Origin: Terriglobia bacterium
Lineage (GTDB): Bacteria; Acidobacteriota; Terriglobia; Terriglobales; Acidobacteriaceae
NCBI GenBank assembly: GCA_020073645.1
Contig: JAIQET010000037.1
Span: forward strand, 1 to 52,719
Reading direction: 5' to 3'
DNA length: 52,719 bases
Of the stretch, positions 29,646-37,386 are shown piece after piece; position 1 is the first letter of the stretch; each line of letters starts with the position of its first letter. The notes beneath the pieces are model-generated. The model saw only the letters and a list, made by a program, of their open reading frames with translations, had not been told where the DNA came from and ran no database searches. The position numbers and the translations under genes are program-made.

Positions 29646-29800
29646 TTCATGCGTCCCTACGGGACGCGGTCAGTTCGCGCACCCGCACCCGGCGTTGAAA
29701 CGCCGGGCTACTATCAGCTGTCCCTCCGGGACGGGTTTCTGACCGGTCGCCCACCCGCCACTGAAGTGGCGGGCTACTATCAATCGTCCCCACGGGACGC
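29646..29800. repeat. REP-like palindrome array, right of the RAYT gene
   Basis: Contains palindromes at 29651-29667 (arms GCGTCCC/GGGACGC), 29688-29707 (CCCGGCGTT/AACGCCGGG, the inverted counterpart, footed by CTAC), 29720-29732 (GTCCC/GGGAC), 29754-29773 (CCCGCCACT/AGTGGCGGG, footed by CTAC) and 29785-29799 (CGTCCC/GGGACG). The orientation of the GTAG feet is opposite to the main one in the left array. Confidence 0.9.
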
Positions 29801-29823
29801 CCACCGCTTGGACGACGGAGTTT

Positions 29824-30369
29824 TCATTCCGGCGCTTCCTCCTCCAACGCACTCAACGTCTCCTCATCCACATCCCACTTTTTCAAGATCGCGAAAATCG
29901 TTCTGCTGCCAAACCCCGCCCGCATGAGCTGCCGGAAGATGCGCGCCGCCTGCTTCTGATCCTTGGGCTTTTGCAGACGCTTGCGCTTCAAATACGCCCG
30001 TGCCTGCCTTTCCTCGTTCACATCCTCGTAGGCGGAAGCAATCGCCTTGTCGATCACCTCGCCATGCACTCCCTTGGCCTTGAGATCGGTAATGACCCGC
30101 ATGCGTCCGAATTTCTCGTTGTCGCGGCGAAAGGACGAATAGGCAGCGGCGTACTTGGCGTCGTTGAGATAGCCCTGATCTTTCAGGCGGCGGATCACCA
30201 GTTCCATCAGCGTGTCGCCGTACTCGTCGGCTTCCACACGCCGGCGCAGCAGGCGTTTAAGTTCTGCCACGGTGCGCATTTGCCGCCCCAACGCGCCCAC
30301 CGCGTACTGGTAGATCTCGTCTTCGGTTTGAAACTTCCGGGAACCTGAGAAGGCCATTCTACGTAACAT
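29824..30369 (-). CDS. recX: RecX regulatory protein
   Basis: A 181-residue RecX-family protein, made of three-helix repeats, that binds RecA filaments and limits recombination. Seen are the R-R-L-K-D-Q-G-Y-L-N-D-A-K-Y-A motif near 65-80, then F-G-R-M-R-V-I-T-D-L-K-A-K-G-V, and a C-terminal R-K-R-L-Q-K-P-K-D-Q-K-Q-A-A-R-I-F-R repeat. recA itself is not in the window. Two ATGs (30369 and 30357) lack clear ribosome sites; the upstream one is used. It is divergent from the STAS gene. Confidence 0.85.
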   Translation of the reverse strand: MLRRMAFSGSRKFQTEDEIYQYAVGALGRQMRTVAELKRLLRRRVEADEYGDTLMELVIRRLKDQGYLNDAKYAAAYSSFRRDNEKFGRMRVITDLKAKGVHGEVIDKAIASAYEDVNEERQARAYLKRKRLQKPKDQKQAARIFRQLMRAGFGSRTIFAILKKWDVDEETLSALEEEAPE

Positions 30370-30491
30370 TATCGTAAGGGGACGTGTTTGAGGAGAAAGG
30401 CTTTACCGTCCGCCTGGATTTTCATGCCAGGTTCGGTAACTTCCGGCGGGGCTTGTCGTCTAAGTAGATAGCTGCGGTGAGGAAGCCAGTC

Positions 30492-30863
30492 ATGCTGACC
30501 ATCGATGTCGAAAAAACAGGGGATGTAGCGGTGGTGCGGTGCACCGGGCGCATTGTGCGTGGCGAAGCCATTCGCACGCTGCGGACTGCGGTTGTGTCGG
30601 AGGGCAATACCCGGATCGTCGTGCTTGATCTATCGGAGGTGGAGACGATCGATGCCGGCGGACTGACCGCGCTGGTGTCGTTGCATCATTGGACCCGCAA
30701 TCGTGGCATCCAGCTCAAGCTGGTGAATCCATCGCATTTCGTGAATGAGGTCCTGGAACGCACGGGGTTGAACCATGTGTTCGAGATTTCCTCGCTACAC
30801 GATGCGTTGCTGGTGTTGAGCGCCACCGGTCACGAGGAGTCCAAGTACGCAGCCGGCTACTAA
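30492..30863 (+). CDS. STAS-domain anti-sigma factor antagonist
   Basis: A 123-residue STAS protein. The ATG at 30492 has GAGG at 30479-30482 upstream. The core includes V-A-V-V-R-C-T-G-R-I-V-R-G-E, I-V-V-L-D-L-S-E-V-E-T-I-D-A-G-G-L-T-A-L (near 45-65) and L-K-L-V-N-P-S. In the classical family the phosphorylated Ser lies in D-S-S-G; here the matching position reads D-A-G-G, so phospho-control by an anti-sigma kinase seems lost or altered. Expected in the cytoplasm. No anti-sigma factor gene is adjacent. Confidence 0.85.
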   Translation: MLTIDVEKTGDVAVVRCTGRIVRGEAIRTLRTAVVSEGNTRIVVLDLSEVETIDAGGLTALVSLHHWTRNRGIQLKLVNPSHFVNEVLERTGLNHVFEISSLHDALLVLSATGHEESKYAAGY

Positions 30864-30957
30864 GCCCGGCCTCCCAGGGGCCATCTTCTGTAATCCATCC
30901 CGGCAACCCAGGGTGATTCCCGCCATCTGAGGTCTGACGCCCGAGGTCCGAGGTCCG

Positions 30958-30984
30958 AAAAAAAGGGCGCGCTTGCGCGCGCCC
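30958..30984 (-). terminator. Rho-independent terminator of pilT
   Basis: 8-bp GC stem (30965-30972 with 30977-30984) followed, on the minus strand, by a run of seven T (plus-strand A run 30958-30964), 20 bases after the pilT stop. Confidence 0.88.
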
Positions 30985-31004
30985 AAGGGTTCAGGAGGGT
31001 AAAC

Positions 31005-32129
31005 TCAGCGGCCGCCAAAACCCGCCGACTGCATGGCGTTGCGGGAGATGTCGCTGGCAGACGAAATCCCCTGCATACGCAGCTTGAAGTCGTCGGCGTT
31101 GGAGGCGTTTTCGAGAGCGGTTTCGTAGTTGATCAGTCCGGCCTGGAACAGGTCCCAGAGCGACTGGTCGAAAGTCTGCATGCCGTATTGCGAAGTGCCG
31201 GCGGAGATGGCGTCGCGGATGGCGCGGGTCTTTTCCGGCACCAGCACGCATTCCCGGATGTAGGCGGTGTTGATCATCACTTCCACCGCGGGCACGCGCC
31301 CTTCGCCGTCGCAGCGTTTCACCAGGCGCTGGCTGATGACCGCGCGCATCACCGCGGCCAGCTGCAGACGAATCTGCTTCTGTTCCGGCGGCGGGAAGAT
31401 GGCGATGATACGGTTGATGGTTTCCACCGCGTCCAGGGTGTGCAACGTGGAGAACACCATATGTCCGGTTTCGGCGGCGTGCAGTGCGGTGGCGATGGTT
31501 TCCAGGTCGCGCATTTCGCCGACCAGGATCACGTCGGGATCCTGACGCAGTGAAGCGCGTAGGGCCGCCCCGAACGACGGCGTATCCACTTCCACTTCGC
31601 GCTGGTTAACGTAGCCTTTCTTGTCGCGATGCAGGAATTCGATTGGGTCTTCGATCGTGATGATGTGTTCCGCCCGGGTGGAGTTGATGCGGTCCACCAT
31701 GGCCGCCAGCGTGGTTGACTTGCCGGAACCGGTCACGCCCGTGACCAGCACCAGCCCGCGCGGCATGTCGCAAACCTGTTCCACCACCTTGGGTAGATAG
31801 AGTTCATCAAGCGCCCGGATCTTGGTGGGAATGACGCGCAGCACCAGTCCCACGTTGCCGCGCTGCTGGAACACGTTCACACGGAAGCGGCCCAGTCCGG
31901 CCACGCCGTAGGCCATATCAATTTCCGTGGTCTCTTTGAACTTCTGCTTCTGGCGTGCCGACATCATGCTGAAAGCCATGGTCAGCATGTCTTCGGCGCT
32001 GACCCGGGGCTGGTCGGTGAGCGGAATCAGTTCGCCGTCGATACGCAGGTGAGGGTAGTTGCCTACCTTCAAGTGCAAGTCCGAGGCCCGCCGCTCCATG
32101 GCGATGCGCAGCAGATCATCAATGTTCAT
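31005..32129 (-). CDS. pilT: Type IV pilus retraction ATPase PilT
   Basis: A 374-residue AAA-like secretion ATPase that depolymerises the pilus to power twitching. The start at 32129 (M-N-I-D-D-L-L-R-I-A) is typical; upstream sequence to 32402 in frame is not conserved. Seen are Walker A G-V-T-G-S-G-K-S-T-T (131-140), I-T-I-E-D-P-I-E-F, the His-box-like T-G-H-M-V-F-S-T-L-H-T and the Walker B region V-G-E-M-R-D. The C-terminal motif near the classical A-I-R-N-L-I-R-E reads A-I-R-D-A-I-S-A-G. Other pilus genes are absent here, so it may be a PilT/PilU relative. Together with MglA (41098-41685) it suggests surface motility. Confidence 0.9.
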   Translation of the reverse strand: MNIDDLLRIAMERRASDLHLKVGNYPHLRIDGELIPLTDQPRVSAEDMLTMAFSMMSARQKQKFKETTEIDMAYGVAGLGRFRVNVFQQRGNVGLVLRVIPTKIRALDELYLPKVVEQVCDMPRGLVLVTGVTGSGKSTTLAAMVDRINSTRAEHIITIEDPIEFLHRDKKGYVNQREVEVDTPSFGAALRASLRQDPDVILVGEMRDLETIATALHAAETGHMVFSTLHTLDAVETINRIIAIFPPPEQKQIRLQLAAVMRAVISQRLVKRCDGEGRVPAVEVMINTAYIRECVLVPEKTRAIRDAISAGTSQYGMQTFDQSLWDLFQAGLINYETALENASNADDFKLRMQGISSASDISRNAMQSAGFGGR

Positions 32130-32248
32130 TCGACACGTCCCCCAATGACCATTCCGTATCATGAACCGAATCGTCACCCGGCCCAAGATGACTGAAGTAA
32201 TGGCCGTTTGGCCGCCTGGCCAGTGGCTTTCGGGAATACGTGGCGATG

Positions 32249-32272
32249 AAAAAGCCGCCCCGCGGGGCGGCT
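32249..32272 (-). terminator. Terminator of the DinB-family gene
   Basis: Perfect 20-base palindrome at 32253-32272 with A run 32249-32253, which becomes a T run on the minus strand, about 42 bases past the stop of the DinB-like gene. Confidence 0.75.
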
Positions 32273-32276
32273 CTTT

Positions 32277-32312
32277 AAGCCAACGGCCAACGACTAACGA
32301 CCAACGACCGTT
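32277..32312. repeat. Degenerate heptamer microrepeat (CAACGAC family)
   Basis: Copies of CCAACG(A/G)C and ACTAACGAC in tandem, seven-base period. The same words recur at 48988-49042. Confidence 0.7.
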
Positions 32313-32313
32313 C

Positions 32314-32826
32314 TTACGCTGCCTTCCACTCCTCATCCGCGCTGGGACCATAGATGGACGGCACTTTCGAGCCCATCGGCCGCAGATACGTGGCCAGTTC
32401 ACCCCGGTGGTGAATGCTGTGGTTGTTCACGAATCCCAGATAGAACACAGCGGGCAGGTTGAAGGCGCCCATGAAGTCGATCGGAATGACCAGCTTCTCT
32501 GGAGCTACGGCGCGGACCTTCTCCATGCTGCGGGTGAAGTTCTTGTCGTACCACGCCACCATCTCCGCCACGGTTTTCGGCTGGTCCTTGTAGCGTGGCT
32601 CCATGTTGAACTTCCCTTCGGCGATCTCCTCCAGGAACTGGACATCCACCGTGACTATGTGCCAGGCCAAGTCCCACGCCGTGCGGGCTTTGGGATCAGG
32701 CTTGTAGTCACGCCGGCCATCCGGAATTGCCGCGATCACTTTCTTGGTGGTCTGCATTTCGTGCATGAGTCCGTCTAACATCATGTCGCGATACGCGACG
32801 GCAAACTCCCTGCTCGGTGCTGCCAT
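32314..32826 (-). CDS. DinB-family four-helix protein
   Basis: A 170-residue DinB/YfiT-like protein, putative metal-dependent enzyme or thiol transferase. Metal-ligand candidates are A-W-H-I-V near 53 and the pair N-N-H-S-I-H-H-R-G-E-L near 138-145; the three His give the usual triad. AGGAGG lies four bases before the ATG at 32826. The substrate is unknown. Confidence 0.85.
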   Translation of the reverse strand: MAAPSREFAVAYRDMMLDGLMHEMQTTKKVIAAIPDGRRDYKPDPKARTAWDLAWHIVTVDVQFLEEIAEGKFNMEPRYKDQPKTVAEMVAWYDKNFTRSMEKVRAVAPEKLVIPIDFMGAFNLPAVFYLGFVNNHSIHHRGELATYLRPMGSKVPSIYGPSADEEWKAA

Positions 32827-32863
32827 AGATCCTCCTGTGTATGCTGTTATGTATTTCCTGAGT

Positions 32864-32897
32864 AAAAAGTCAGAAGGGGCGCTTGAAGCGCCCCTTC
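32864..32897 (-). terminator. Terminator of ilvE
   Basis: 12-bp perfect stem (32873-32884 with 32886-32897) and, on the minus strand, a T run (plus A run 32864-32868), 25 bases past the ilvE stop. Confidence 0.85.
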
Positions 32898-32921
32898 AAG
32901 TGTGAGCACGACGAACCTGTC

Positions 32922-33869
32922 TTACACGCTGACCGGTTGCTTGTTGCGCACCCCAACCGGCGTTAACCATCCGAACCTGTCAGGCTTTTCTCCGCGGATG
33001 ATCCCGTAGAACTCCTTCTGAATCGCCTTGGTGATCGGTCCGGCCACGCCTTTGCCCACGCTGATCTTGTCCACCGAGCGCACCGGCGTGATCTCCGCCG
33101 CCGTGCCGCTGAAGAAGACTTCATCGGCGATGTAGAGCATCTCCCGCGGAATCATCTGCTCGACCATTGGAATGCCCAGCTCCTTAGCGATGCGCAACAC
33201 CGAGTCACGGGTGATGCCCGGCAGAACCGAGTTACCCAGCGGCGCGGTCAGCAGCGAACCATTACGCACCACGAAGATGTTCTCCCCCGAGCCCTCGCTG
33301 ACGAAGCCGTTAACATCCAGCGCGATGCCTTCGACGTAGCCGTTGAGGATGGCTTCCATCTTGATGAGCTGCGAGTTCATGTAGTTGGCGCCCGACTTGG
33401 CGATCGCGGGCAAAGTGTTAGGTGCAATCCGCGTCCACGACGACACGCACACGTCCACGCCCTGCTCGGCGTCGGTGCCCAGGTATTTGCCCCAGGGATA
33501 GTTGCAGATATAAACCTCGGTCGGCGAGTTGAACGGGTTGACGCCTGCCTCGCCGTAGCCGCGCAGCACGATGGGCCGGATGTAGCATGGCCATACCCCG
33601 TTGTTCTTCACTACCTCGAGCAAGCCGGAGACGATTTCCTCGCGGGTGTAGTCCACGTCAATACGGTAGATTCTGGCCGAATCCAGCAGTCGCTGGACAT
33701 GTTCATTAGCACGGAAGATGCATGGTCCGCTGGGGAGCGCGTAACAGCGGACACCTTCAAATACCGAGGAACCGTAGTTCACTACGTGGGACATCACATG
33801 AATCTGCGCCTCATCCCATGGGATGAGCTTGCCGTTGTGCCAGATTTTCTCCGTCTTCTGAATCGCCAT
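32922..33869 (-). CDS. ilvE: Branched-chain amino acid aminotransferase (fold type IV)
   Basis: A 315-residue PLP enzyme that interconverts Val, Leu or Ile and their 2-oxo acids. The start has AAGGAG five bases upstream. The PLP Lys is in Y-M-N-S-Q-L-I-K-M-E-A; F-E-G-V-R-C-Y near 38, E-G-S-G-E-N-I-F and L-P-G-I-T-R-D-S-V match the class. A long leader of about 140 bases runs from the promoter at 34017-34044 to the ATG (see findings). D-amino acid aminotransferase and aminodeoxychorismate lyase share the fold, but this motif set and the length favour IlvE. Confidence 0.9.
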   Translation of the reverse strand: MAIQKTEKIWHNGKLIPWDEAQIHVMSHVVNYGSSVFEGVRCYALPSGPCIFRANEHVQRLLDSARIYRIDVDYTREEIVSGLLEVVKNNGVWPCYIRPIVLRGYGEAGVNPFNSPTEVYICNYPWGKYLGTDAEQGVDVCVSSWTRIAPNTLPAIAKSGANYMNSQLIKMEAILNGYVEGIALDVNGFVSEGSGENIFVVRNGSLLTAPLGNSVLPGITRDSVLRIAKELGIPMVEQMIPREMLYIADEVFFSGTAAEITPVRSVDKISVGKGVAGPITKAIQKEFYGIIRGEKPDRFGWLTPVGVRNKQPVSV

Positions 33870-34016
33870 GGACGCTCCTTGCCTTGAGATGATTCAGCAA
33901 CGCAACCGAGGGATGCGCTTTTTCTTGCCAGGTCCCTCCGCGGGTGGATCCACCTGCCACAGGGGCAGCAGGCGGCGCGGCCAATCTGGGCGCAGCGCAG
34001 CAGCTAAATTCTCCGC
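33870..34016 (-). promoter_or_regulatory. Structured 5' leader of ilvE
   Basis: Between the predicted transcription start near 34010 and the ATG lie about 140 bases. It holds a 12-base perfect palindrome (33943-33954) overlapping CCTGCC (33953-33958), which can pair either with GGCAGCAGG (33964-33972) or with GCCAGGT (33927-33933). These alternatives exclude each other, so control in cis is possible. No T-box, riboswitch consensus or T-run terminator is identified. Confidence 0.4.
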
Positions 34017-34044
34017 ATTATAACCGAGGTTGGGGCGGTGCCAA
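34017..34044 (-). promoter_or_regulatory. Sigma70-type promoter of ilvE
   Basis: On the minus strand TTGGCA (34039-34044), a 16-base spacer and a perfect TATAAT (34017-34022). Confidence 0.65.
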
Positions 34045-34181
34045 GGGAGTTTTCCCGCGGCCGTGGAGACGGGGTTTACAGGACCTTGGTGTCAAGGCCC
34101 GCACCCTTGTCCGCCGACACCTGCGTAATAGCCAGTAACAACTCGAAGATAACCAACCCCTAGGGACGAGGCGATTGGGAG

Positions 34182-35672
34182 CTACCGACTGTCGGCTGCC
34201 GCCGCCGGCGGCGCACTCGACCCCGGCTTCAAACTGGCCTGGGTGGCCAGTTCATCCCCCCTGAAATACTGCCCCTTGCTGGCCCGCATCTCCGGCATGG
34301 CCGCGTAGGGCTTGCTGTAGTCGTTGTTGGCATTCCAGAACAGGAAGCCGATCCCGCCCTTGTTTTTCGCGGTCAGCACTTGCACTTTGATGTATTCGGG
34401 CGAATACGTCTTCGTGCGCCAGTGAAAAGCCTGTAGCCAGGGGCGAATCACCACCCCGCTGCCTTTGGTGATCAGCTGAAAGCGGTCCATGGACTCGCCG
34501 ATGAAGTGCTCGGGAGCGTCACCGGGGCGGGCAATCCCATCCATGCCGAAGAAGTGCGACGGGTAGATCATTGGCGAAAGCACGTCACAATATTTCGCCA
34601 TTTGCACAATGTCCTGGCCGGTGTGATTCAAATCCACTGGCCGCTGCCAGGCCATCACCCCGAAAACATCCAGGGACAACAAAACACCCGTCGGGTGCAG
34701 CTCGGCATAGGCGTGCTTGAGGAAGTCGGCAATCACGTCACTGCGATGCCAGTCGGGATGGTCCTTCTGAAAGAAGAAGTTGGCGTCTTTCTGGTCGCCC
34801 TCGGCAGGGAAGCGCACGTAATCAAACTGGATTTCATCCACTCCGGATTCCGCCGCCTTCTTGGCCAGCGCGATGTCATATTCCTCGACTTTGGGCTGCG
34901 ACGGATCGGTCCAAACCAGCTTGCCGTTCTCCCGCCAGGCCTGTCCGGTGCGGTGCGATTTCACTGCCAACTCCGGATGAGCCACCACCAGGCGTTCGTC
35001 GCGGAAAATGGCGATGCGGGCAATGGCGTGCATGCCCTGCGAGTGCACAAAGTGCGTAAGCTTCGGCAGGTCGCGGATGTAGCTGTGCCCACCCGCCAGG
35101 GGATGGTTGAAGGCAATGTTGACAATTCCGTCGCTGTCCTTAACATCAAAAACCACTGCATTGCCACCCACCTCGCGCCAGCGCCGAATAATCCGCAGGC
35201 CACGATCGCTGCCCGCCATCACTCCGGTCAAATACACCGCGCGTACTTCAAAATCGCGCGCCAAGGGAACCGACTTCTCCACGATGGGCGCGTCCAGGAT
35301 TCCGGGAATCACGACCGACTGGCCCGCCTTCAGAAAGTTGCTGTGCGGATCTCCGTTGGCTTTGCGGATAGCGTCGGCCAGTTCCGTCGAGGTCAGGAAC
35401 GACGTCTGCGACAGGTAGTGATGCGCGACCGAAGCAATACTGTCTCCGCGTTTGGCGGTATACAGTGTGCTCCCCGGCGGCAGGTTCACAGCCAGCGCTG
35501 AGCCGTCAGGAGCTTTCGGGCCCCCGGGCACGGGCGGGTTCGAGGTTCGCACTAGCTCCGGGTGCTGCACCGACTGCGCGGCGGCAGGGATGGCGGACAA
35601 AATCCGCCACAAACCCAGGCCACAAGCCAGACAAAGCACGATCGTGATGGACAACAGGCCGAGACGACGCAA
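34182..35672 (-). CDS. LysM-domain putative glycoside hydrolase (DUF4015/GHL type)
   Basis: A 496-residue exported protein. I take TTG at 35672, preceded by GGAG, because it places a signal anchor directly at the start (R-R-L-G-L-L-S-I-T-I-V-L-C-L); a GTG at 35753 would add 27 residues. Residues about 65-125 are a LysM wall-binding domain (Y-T-A-K-R-G-D-S-I-A-S-V-A, G-Q-S-V-V-I-P-G). The rest is the DUF4015 TIM-barrel: V-Y-L-T-G-V-M-A-G-S, A-V-V-F-D-V-K-D-S-D-G, I-Q-F-D-Y-V-R-F-P-A-E-G, L-S-P-M-I-Y-P-S-H-F and W-N-A-N-N-D-Y. These are hallmark strings of that family, whose substrate is unproven. Confidence 0.85.
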   Translation of the reverse strand: MRRLGLLSITIVLCLACGLGLWRILSAIPAAAQSVQHPELVRTSNPPVPGGPKAPDGSALAVNLPPGSTLYTAKRGDSIASVAHHYLSQTSFLTSTELADAIRKANGDPHSNFLKAGQSVVIPGILDAPIVEKSVPLARDFEVRAVYLTGVMAGSDRGLRIIRRWREVGGNAVVFDVKDSDGIVNIAFNHPLAGGHSYIRDLPKLTHFVHSQGMHAIARIAIFRDERLVVAHPELAVKSHRTGQAWRENGKLVWTDPSQPKVEEYDIALAKKAAESGVDEIQFDYVRFPAEGDQKDANFFFQKDHPDWHRSDVIADFLKHAYAELHPTGVLLSLDVFGVMAWQRPVDLNHTGQDIVQMAKYCDVLSPMIYPSHFFGMDGIARPGDAPEHFIGESMDRFQLITKGSGVVIRPWLQAFHWRTKTYSPEYIKVQVLTAKNKGGIGFLFWNANNDYSKPYAAMPEMRASKGQYFRGDELATQASLKPGSSAPPAAAADSR

Positions 35673-35834
35673 GTTTTTCTCCGTGGAAAGCGCTCTCCCA
35701 TGGATGCTAATGGGGGGCCACTTCGCGTGCCAGTTACGTCGGGTCAGAGCCACGTGGTTGGCCGGCGCCTTTTTAGATGCGCCAAGAAACTTCCCGCCTC
35801 ATGCGCAAACTATTTCTCTTTACAGGATCGCGCC

Positions 35835-35859
35835 GGGAGAGGTAAGTGTCTCCCTTTTT
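35835..35859 (+). terminator. Orphan terminator-like hairpin
   Basis: A 6-bp stem (35835-35840 with 35849-35854) and a run of five T (35855-35859) on the plus strand, although no plus-strand gene precedes it. It may end a small RNA or be chance. Confidence 0.35.
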
Positions 35860-35960
35860 ACTCTATCGGCATCTAAGGCTTATAGGAAGGCAGAAGTGGG
35901 CACGCGGCCCGAGGATGGCGAGTCATTTGCAGTAACCACGATGCGGCAACCTTGGGAAGT

Positions 35961-35973
35961 GACAAAATTTGTC
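35961..35973. promoter_or_regulatory. 13-base AT-rich palindrome upstream of the Clp-like gene
   Basis: GACAAA-A-TTTGTC, perfect about a centre base, 75 bases ahead of the ATPase ATG at 36048; operator-like in form. Confidence 0.35.
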
Positions 35974-36047
35974 GCTTCTATTGCAACCGATTGACCTGCT
36001 TTCCCAGCGGTAAGACCGGCCCAGGAAAGGAATAGGGACCCGACCCT

Positions 36048-37205
36048 ATGAAAACCGTCCTCAGCACCGTGCTGGACCCGACCCGTCGTAGCCATGATGC
36101 CCGCGAGTTTGACCATGCCCTGCGCCGCCGGATTGTCGGCCAGGACCAGGCCGTGGACAAGGTGGTGGAGATCTACCAGATGTTCCTGGCGGGGCTGAAT
36201 CCTCCGGGTCGCCCGGTGGGAAATCTACTGTTCTTGGGACCCACGGGGTCGGGGAAAACCCGAGTGGTGGAGGCCATGGCCGAGGCGTTGTTCGGCGATG
36301 CCCGGGCCTGCATCAAGATTGACTGCGCCGAGTTCCAGCACTCGCACGAGATTGCCAAGCTGATCGGCTCGCCTCCCGGCTACCTGGGCCATCGCGAGAC
36401 CCATCCGCTGCTCACTCAGGAAGCCCTCAACCAGTGGCATACCGAGAAGCTCAAGCTGTCGATCCTGCTGTTTGACGAAATCGAGAAGGCGTCCGACGCG
36501 CTCTGGCAGTTGCTGCTGGGCATCCTCGACAAGGCCACGCTGACGCTGGGCGACAACCGCCGCGTGGACCTCTCGCAATGCATCATCATCATGACTTCGA
36601 ACCTGGGGACAGGCGAGATGAGCAACCTGGTCGAAGGTGGGCTGGGCTTCGCGCAGAAACCTACACAGGTGGATGCGACGCTGGATGAGAAGATCGACCG
36701 CACCGCAGTGGATGCGGCGCGGCGCAAGTTCACACCCGAGTTCATGAACCGCATCGACAAGGCGGTGGTGTTCAAGACGCTGCGCTCCGAGCACCTGGAA
36801 CAGATTCTGGAAATCGAACTGGGCATGGTGCAGCAGCGCATCCTGATGGCCTCGGCCGCCAACCAGTTCGTCTTTAATTGCACCCCCAAGGTGAAGAACT
36901 TCCTGCTGCACGAGGGCACCGACCCGAAGTACGGCGCGCGCCACTTGAAACGCGCGATTGAACGCCACATTGTGTTTCCGATGGCCAACCTGGTGGCTAC
37001 CGGACAGGTGAAGCTGGGCGATTTCATCCGCGTTGATCTGAACCCGGAAGGCCGTCTCACCTTTGTGAAGGAAGCCGAGGGCGCCATGGTGCCGATGCTG
37101 CTGGAACGTTACGGCGCCGCCGCCGGTGTGCCCCCGGCAACGCGCGCCGCCCGCACGGTTGCCGTGCGCCGCGAGTTCGGCGCTACCGGAACGCTGGACA
37201 AGTAA
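36048..37205 (+). CDS. Single-ring Clp-type AAA+ ATPase
   Basis: A 385-residue AAA+ protein resembling only the second ATPase module of ClpA/ClpB: Walker A G-P-T-G-S-G-K-T (64-71), Walker B L-L-F-D-E-I-E-K-A, sensor 1 M-T-S-N-L-G, Arg finger region F-M-N-R-I-D-K, and sensor 2 Y-G-A-R-H-L-K-R in the C-terminal small domain. It has neither the N-domain nor first ring of ClpA/B nor the zinc finger of ClpX, and no obvious I/LGF loop for ClpP, so a stand-alone unfoldase or remodelling role is more likely than proteolysis. The G-S-P-P-G-Y-L-G-H pore motif is present. It is followed by a good terminator. Confidence 0.85.
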   Translation: MKTVLSTVLDPTRRSHDAREFDHALRRRIVGQDQAVDKVVEIYQMFLAGLNPPGRPVGNLLFLGPTGSGKTRVVEAMAEALFGDARACIKIDCAEFQHSHEIAKLIGSPPGYLGHRETHPLLTQEALNQWHTEKLKLSILLFDEIEKASDALWQLLLGILDKATLTLGDNRRVDLSQCIIIMTSNLGTGEMSNLVEGGLGFAQKPTQVDATLDEKIDRTAVDAARRKFTPEFMNRIDKAVVFKTLRSEHLEQILEIELGMVQQRILMASAANQFVFNCTPKVKNFLLHEGTDPKYGARHLKRAIERHIVFPMANLVATGQVKLGDFIRVDLNPEGRLTFVKEAEGAMVPMLLERYGAAAGVPPATRAARTVAVRREFGATGTLDK

Positions 37206-37233
37206 CCTGCTGCAAACTCAAGCCGTTCTTCTC

Positions 37234-37262
37234 AGGCGTCGCCCGGCGACGCCTTTTGTTTT
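37234..37262 (+). terminator. Terminator of the Clp-like gene
   Basis: A 9-bp stem (37234-37242 with 37246-37254), 3-base loop, then T-rich sequence to 37262, 30 bases past the stop. Confidence 0.85.
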
Positions 37263-37327
37263 CTCCGCAGTCTTCGTGATACAAGTTGCGCATGGCAGTC
37301 AGATCGGAGACACCCGCATCTAAGAAA

Positions 37328-37374
37328 GTAGCGCCGGCGTCTCGCCGGCTGTCGTGGGGGCGTCCCGCCCCCAC
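37328..37374. repeat. GTAG-footed palindrome pair, second family
   Basis: GTAG (37328-37331) followed by a palindrome with arms GCCGGCG/CGCCGGC (37333-37349), then a second palindrome 37354-37374 (arms GTGGGGGCG/CGCCCCCAC), just before the M48 gene. Confidence 0.8.
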
Positions 37375-37386
37375 TGCGGAGGAGCC

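Larger units (their letters stand above)
35673..36047. other. Intergenic region with hairpin and palindrome, about 375 bases
   Basis: No gene seen. It holds a plus-strand hairpin with T run (35835-35859) and a 13-base palindrome at 35961-35973, both listed separately. Confidence 0.5.

Noticed and set aside
28931..29800. The repeat arrays could be read as a CRISPR.
   Set aside because: Palindromes are of two types with irregular spacing and no uniform spacers, and no cas gene is nearby; a RAYT gene explains them.
33900..33960. Possible T-box riboswitch before ilvE (GG-UGGA-UCCACC resembling the antiterminator).
   Set aside because: The 14-base T-box core is not present, the NCCA-pairing bulge would not match a usual Ile/Leu/Val tRNA end, and no specifier loop or T-run terminator was found.
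34506..35501. A 331-residue plus-strand frame opposite the LysM/GHL gene.
   Set aside because: The minus-strand reading contains clear LysM and DUF4015 motifs, the plus reading none.
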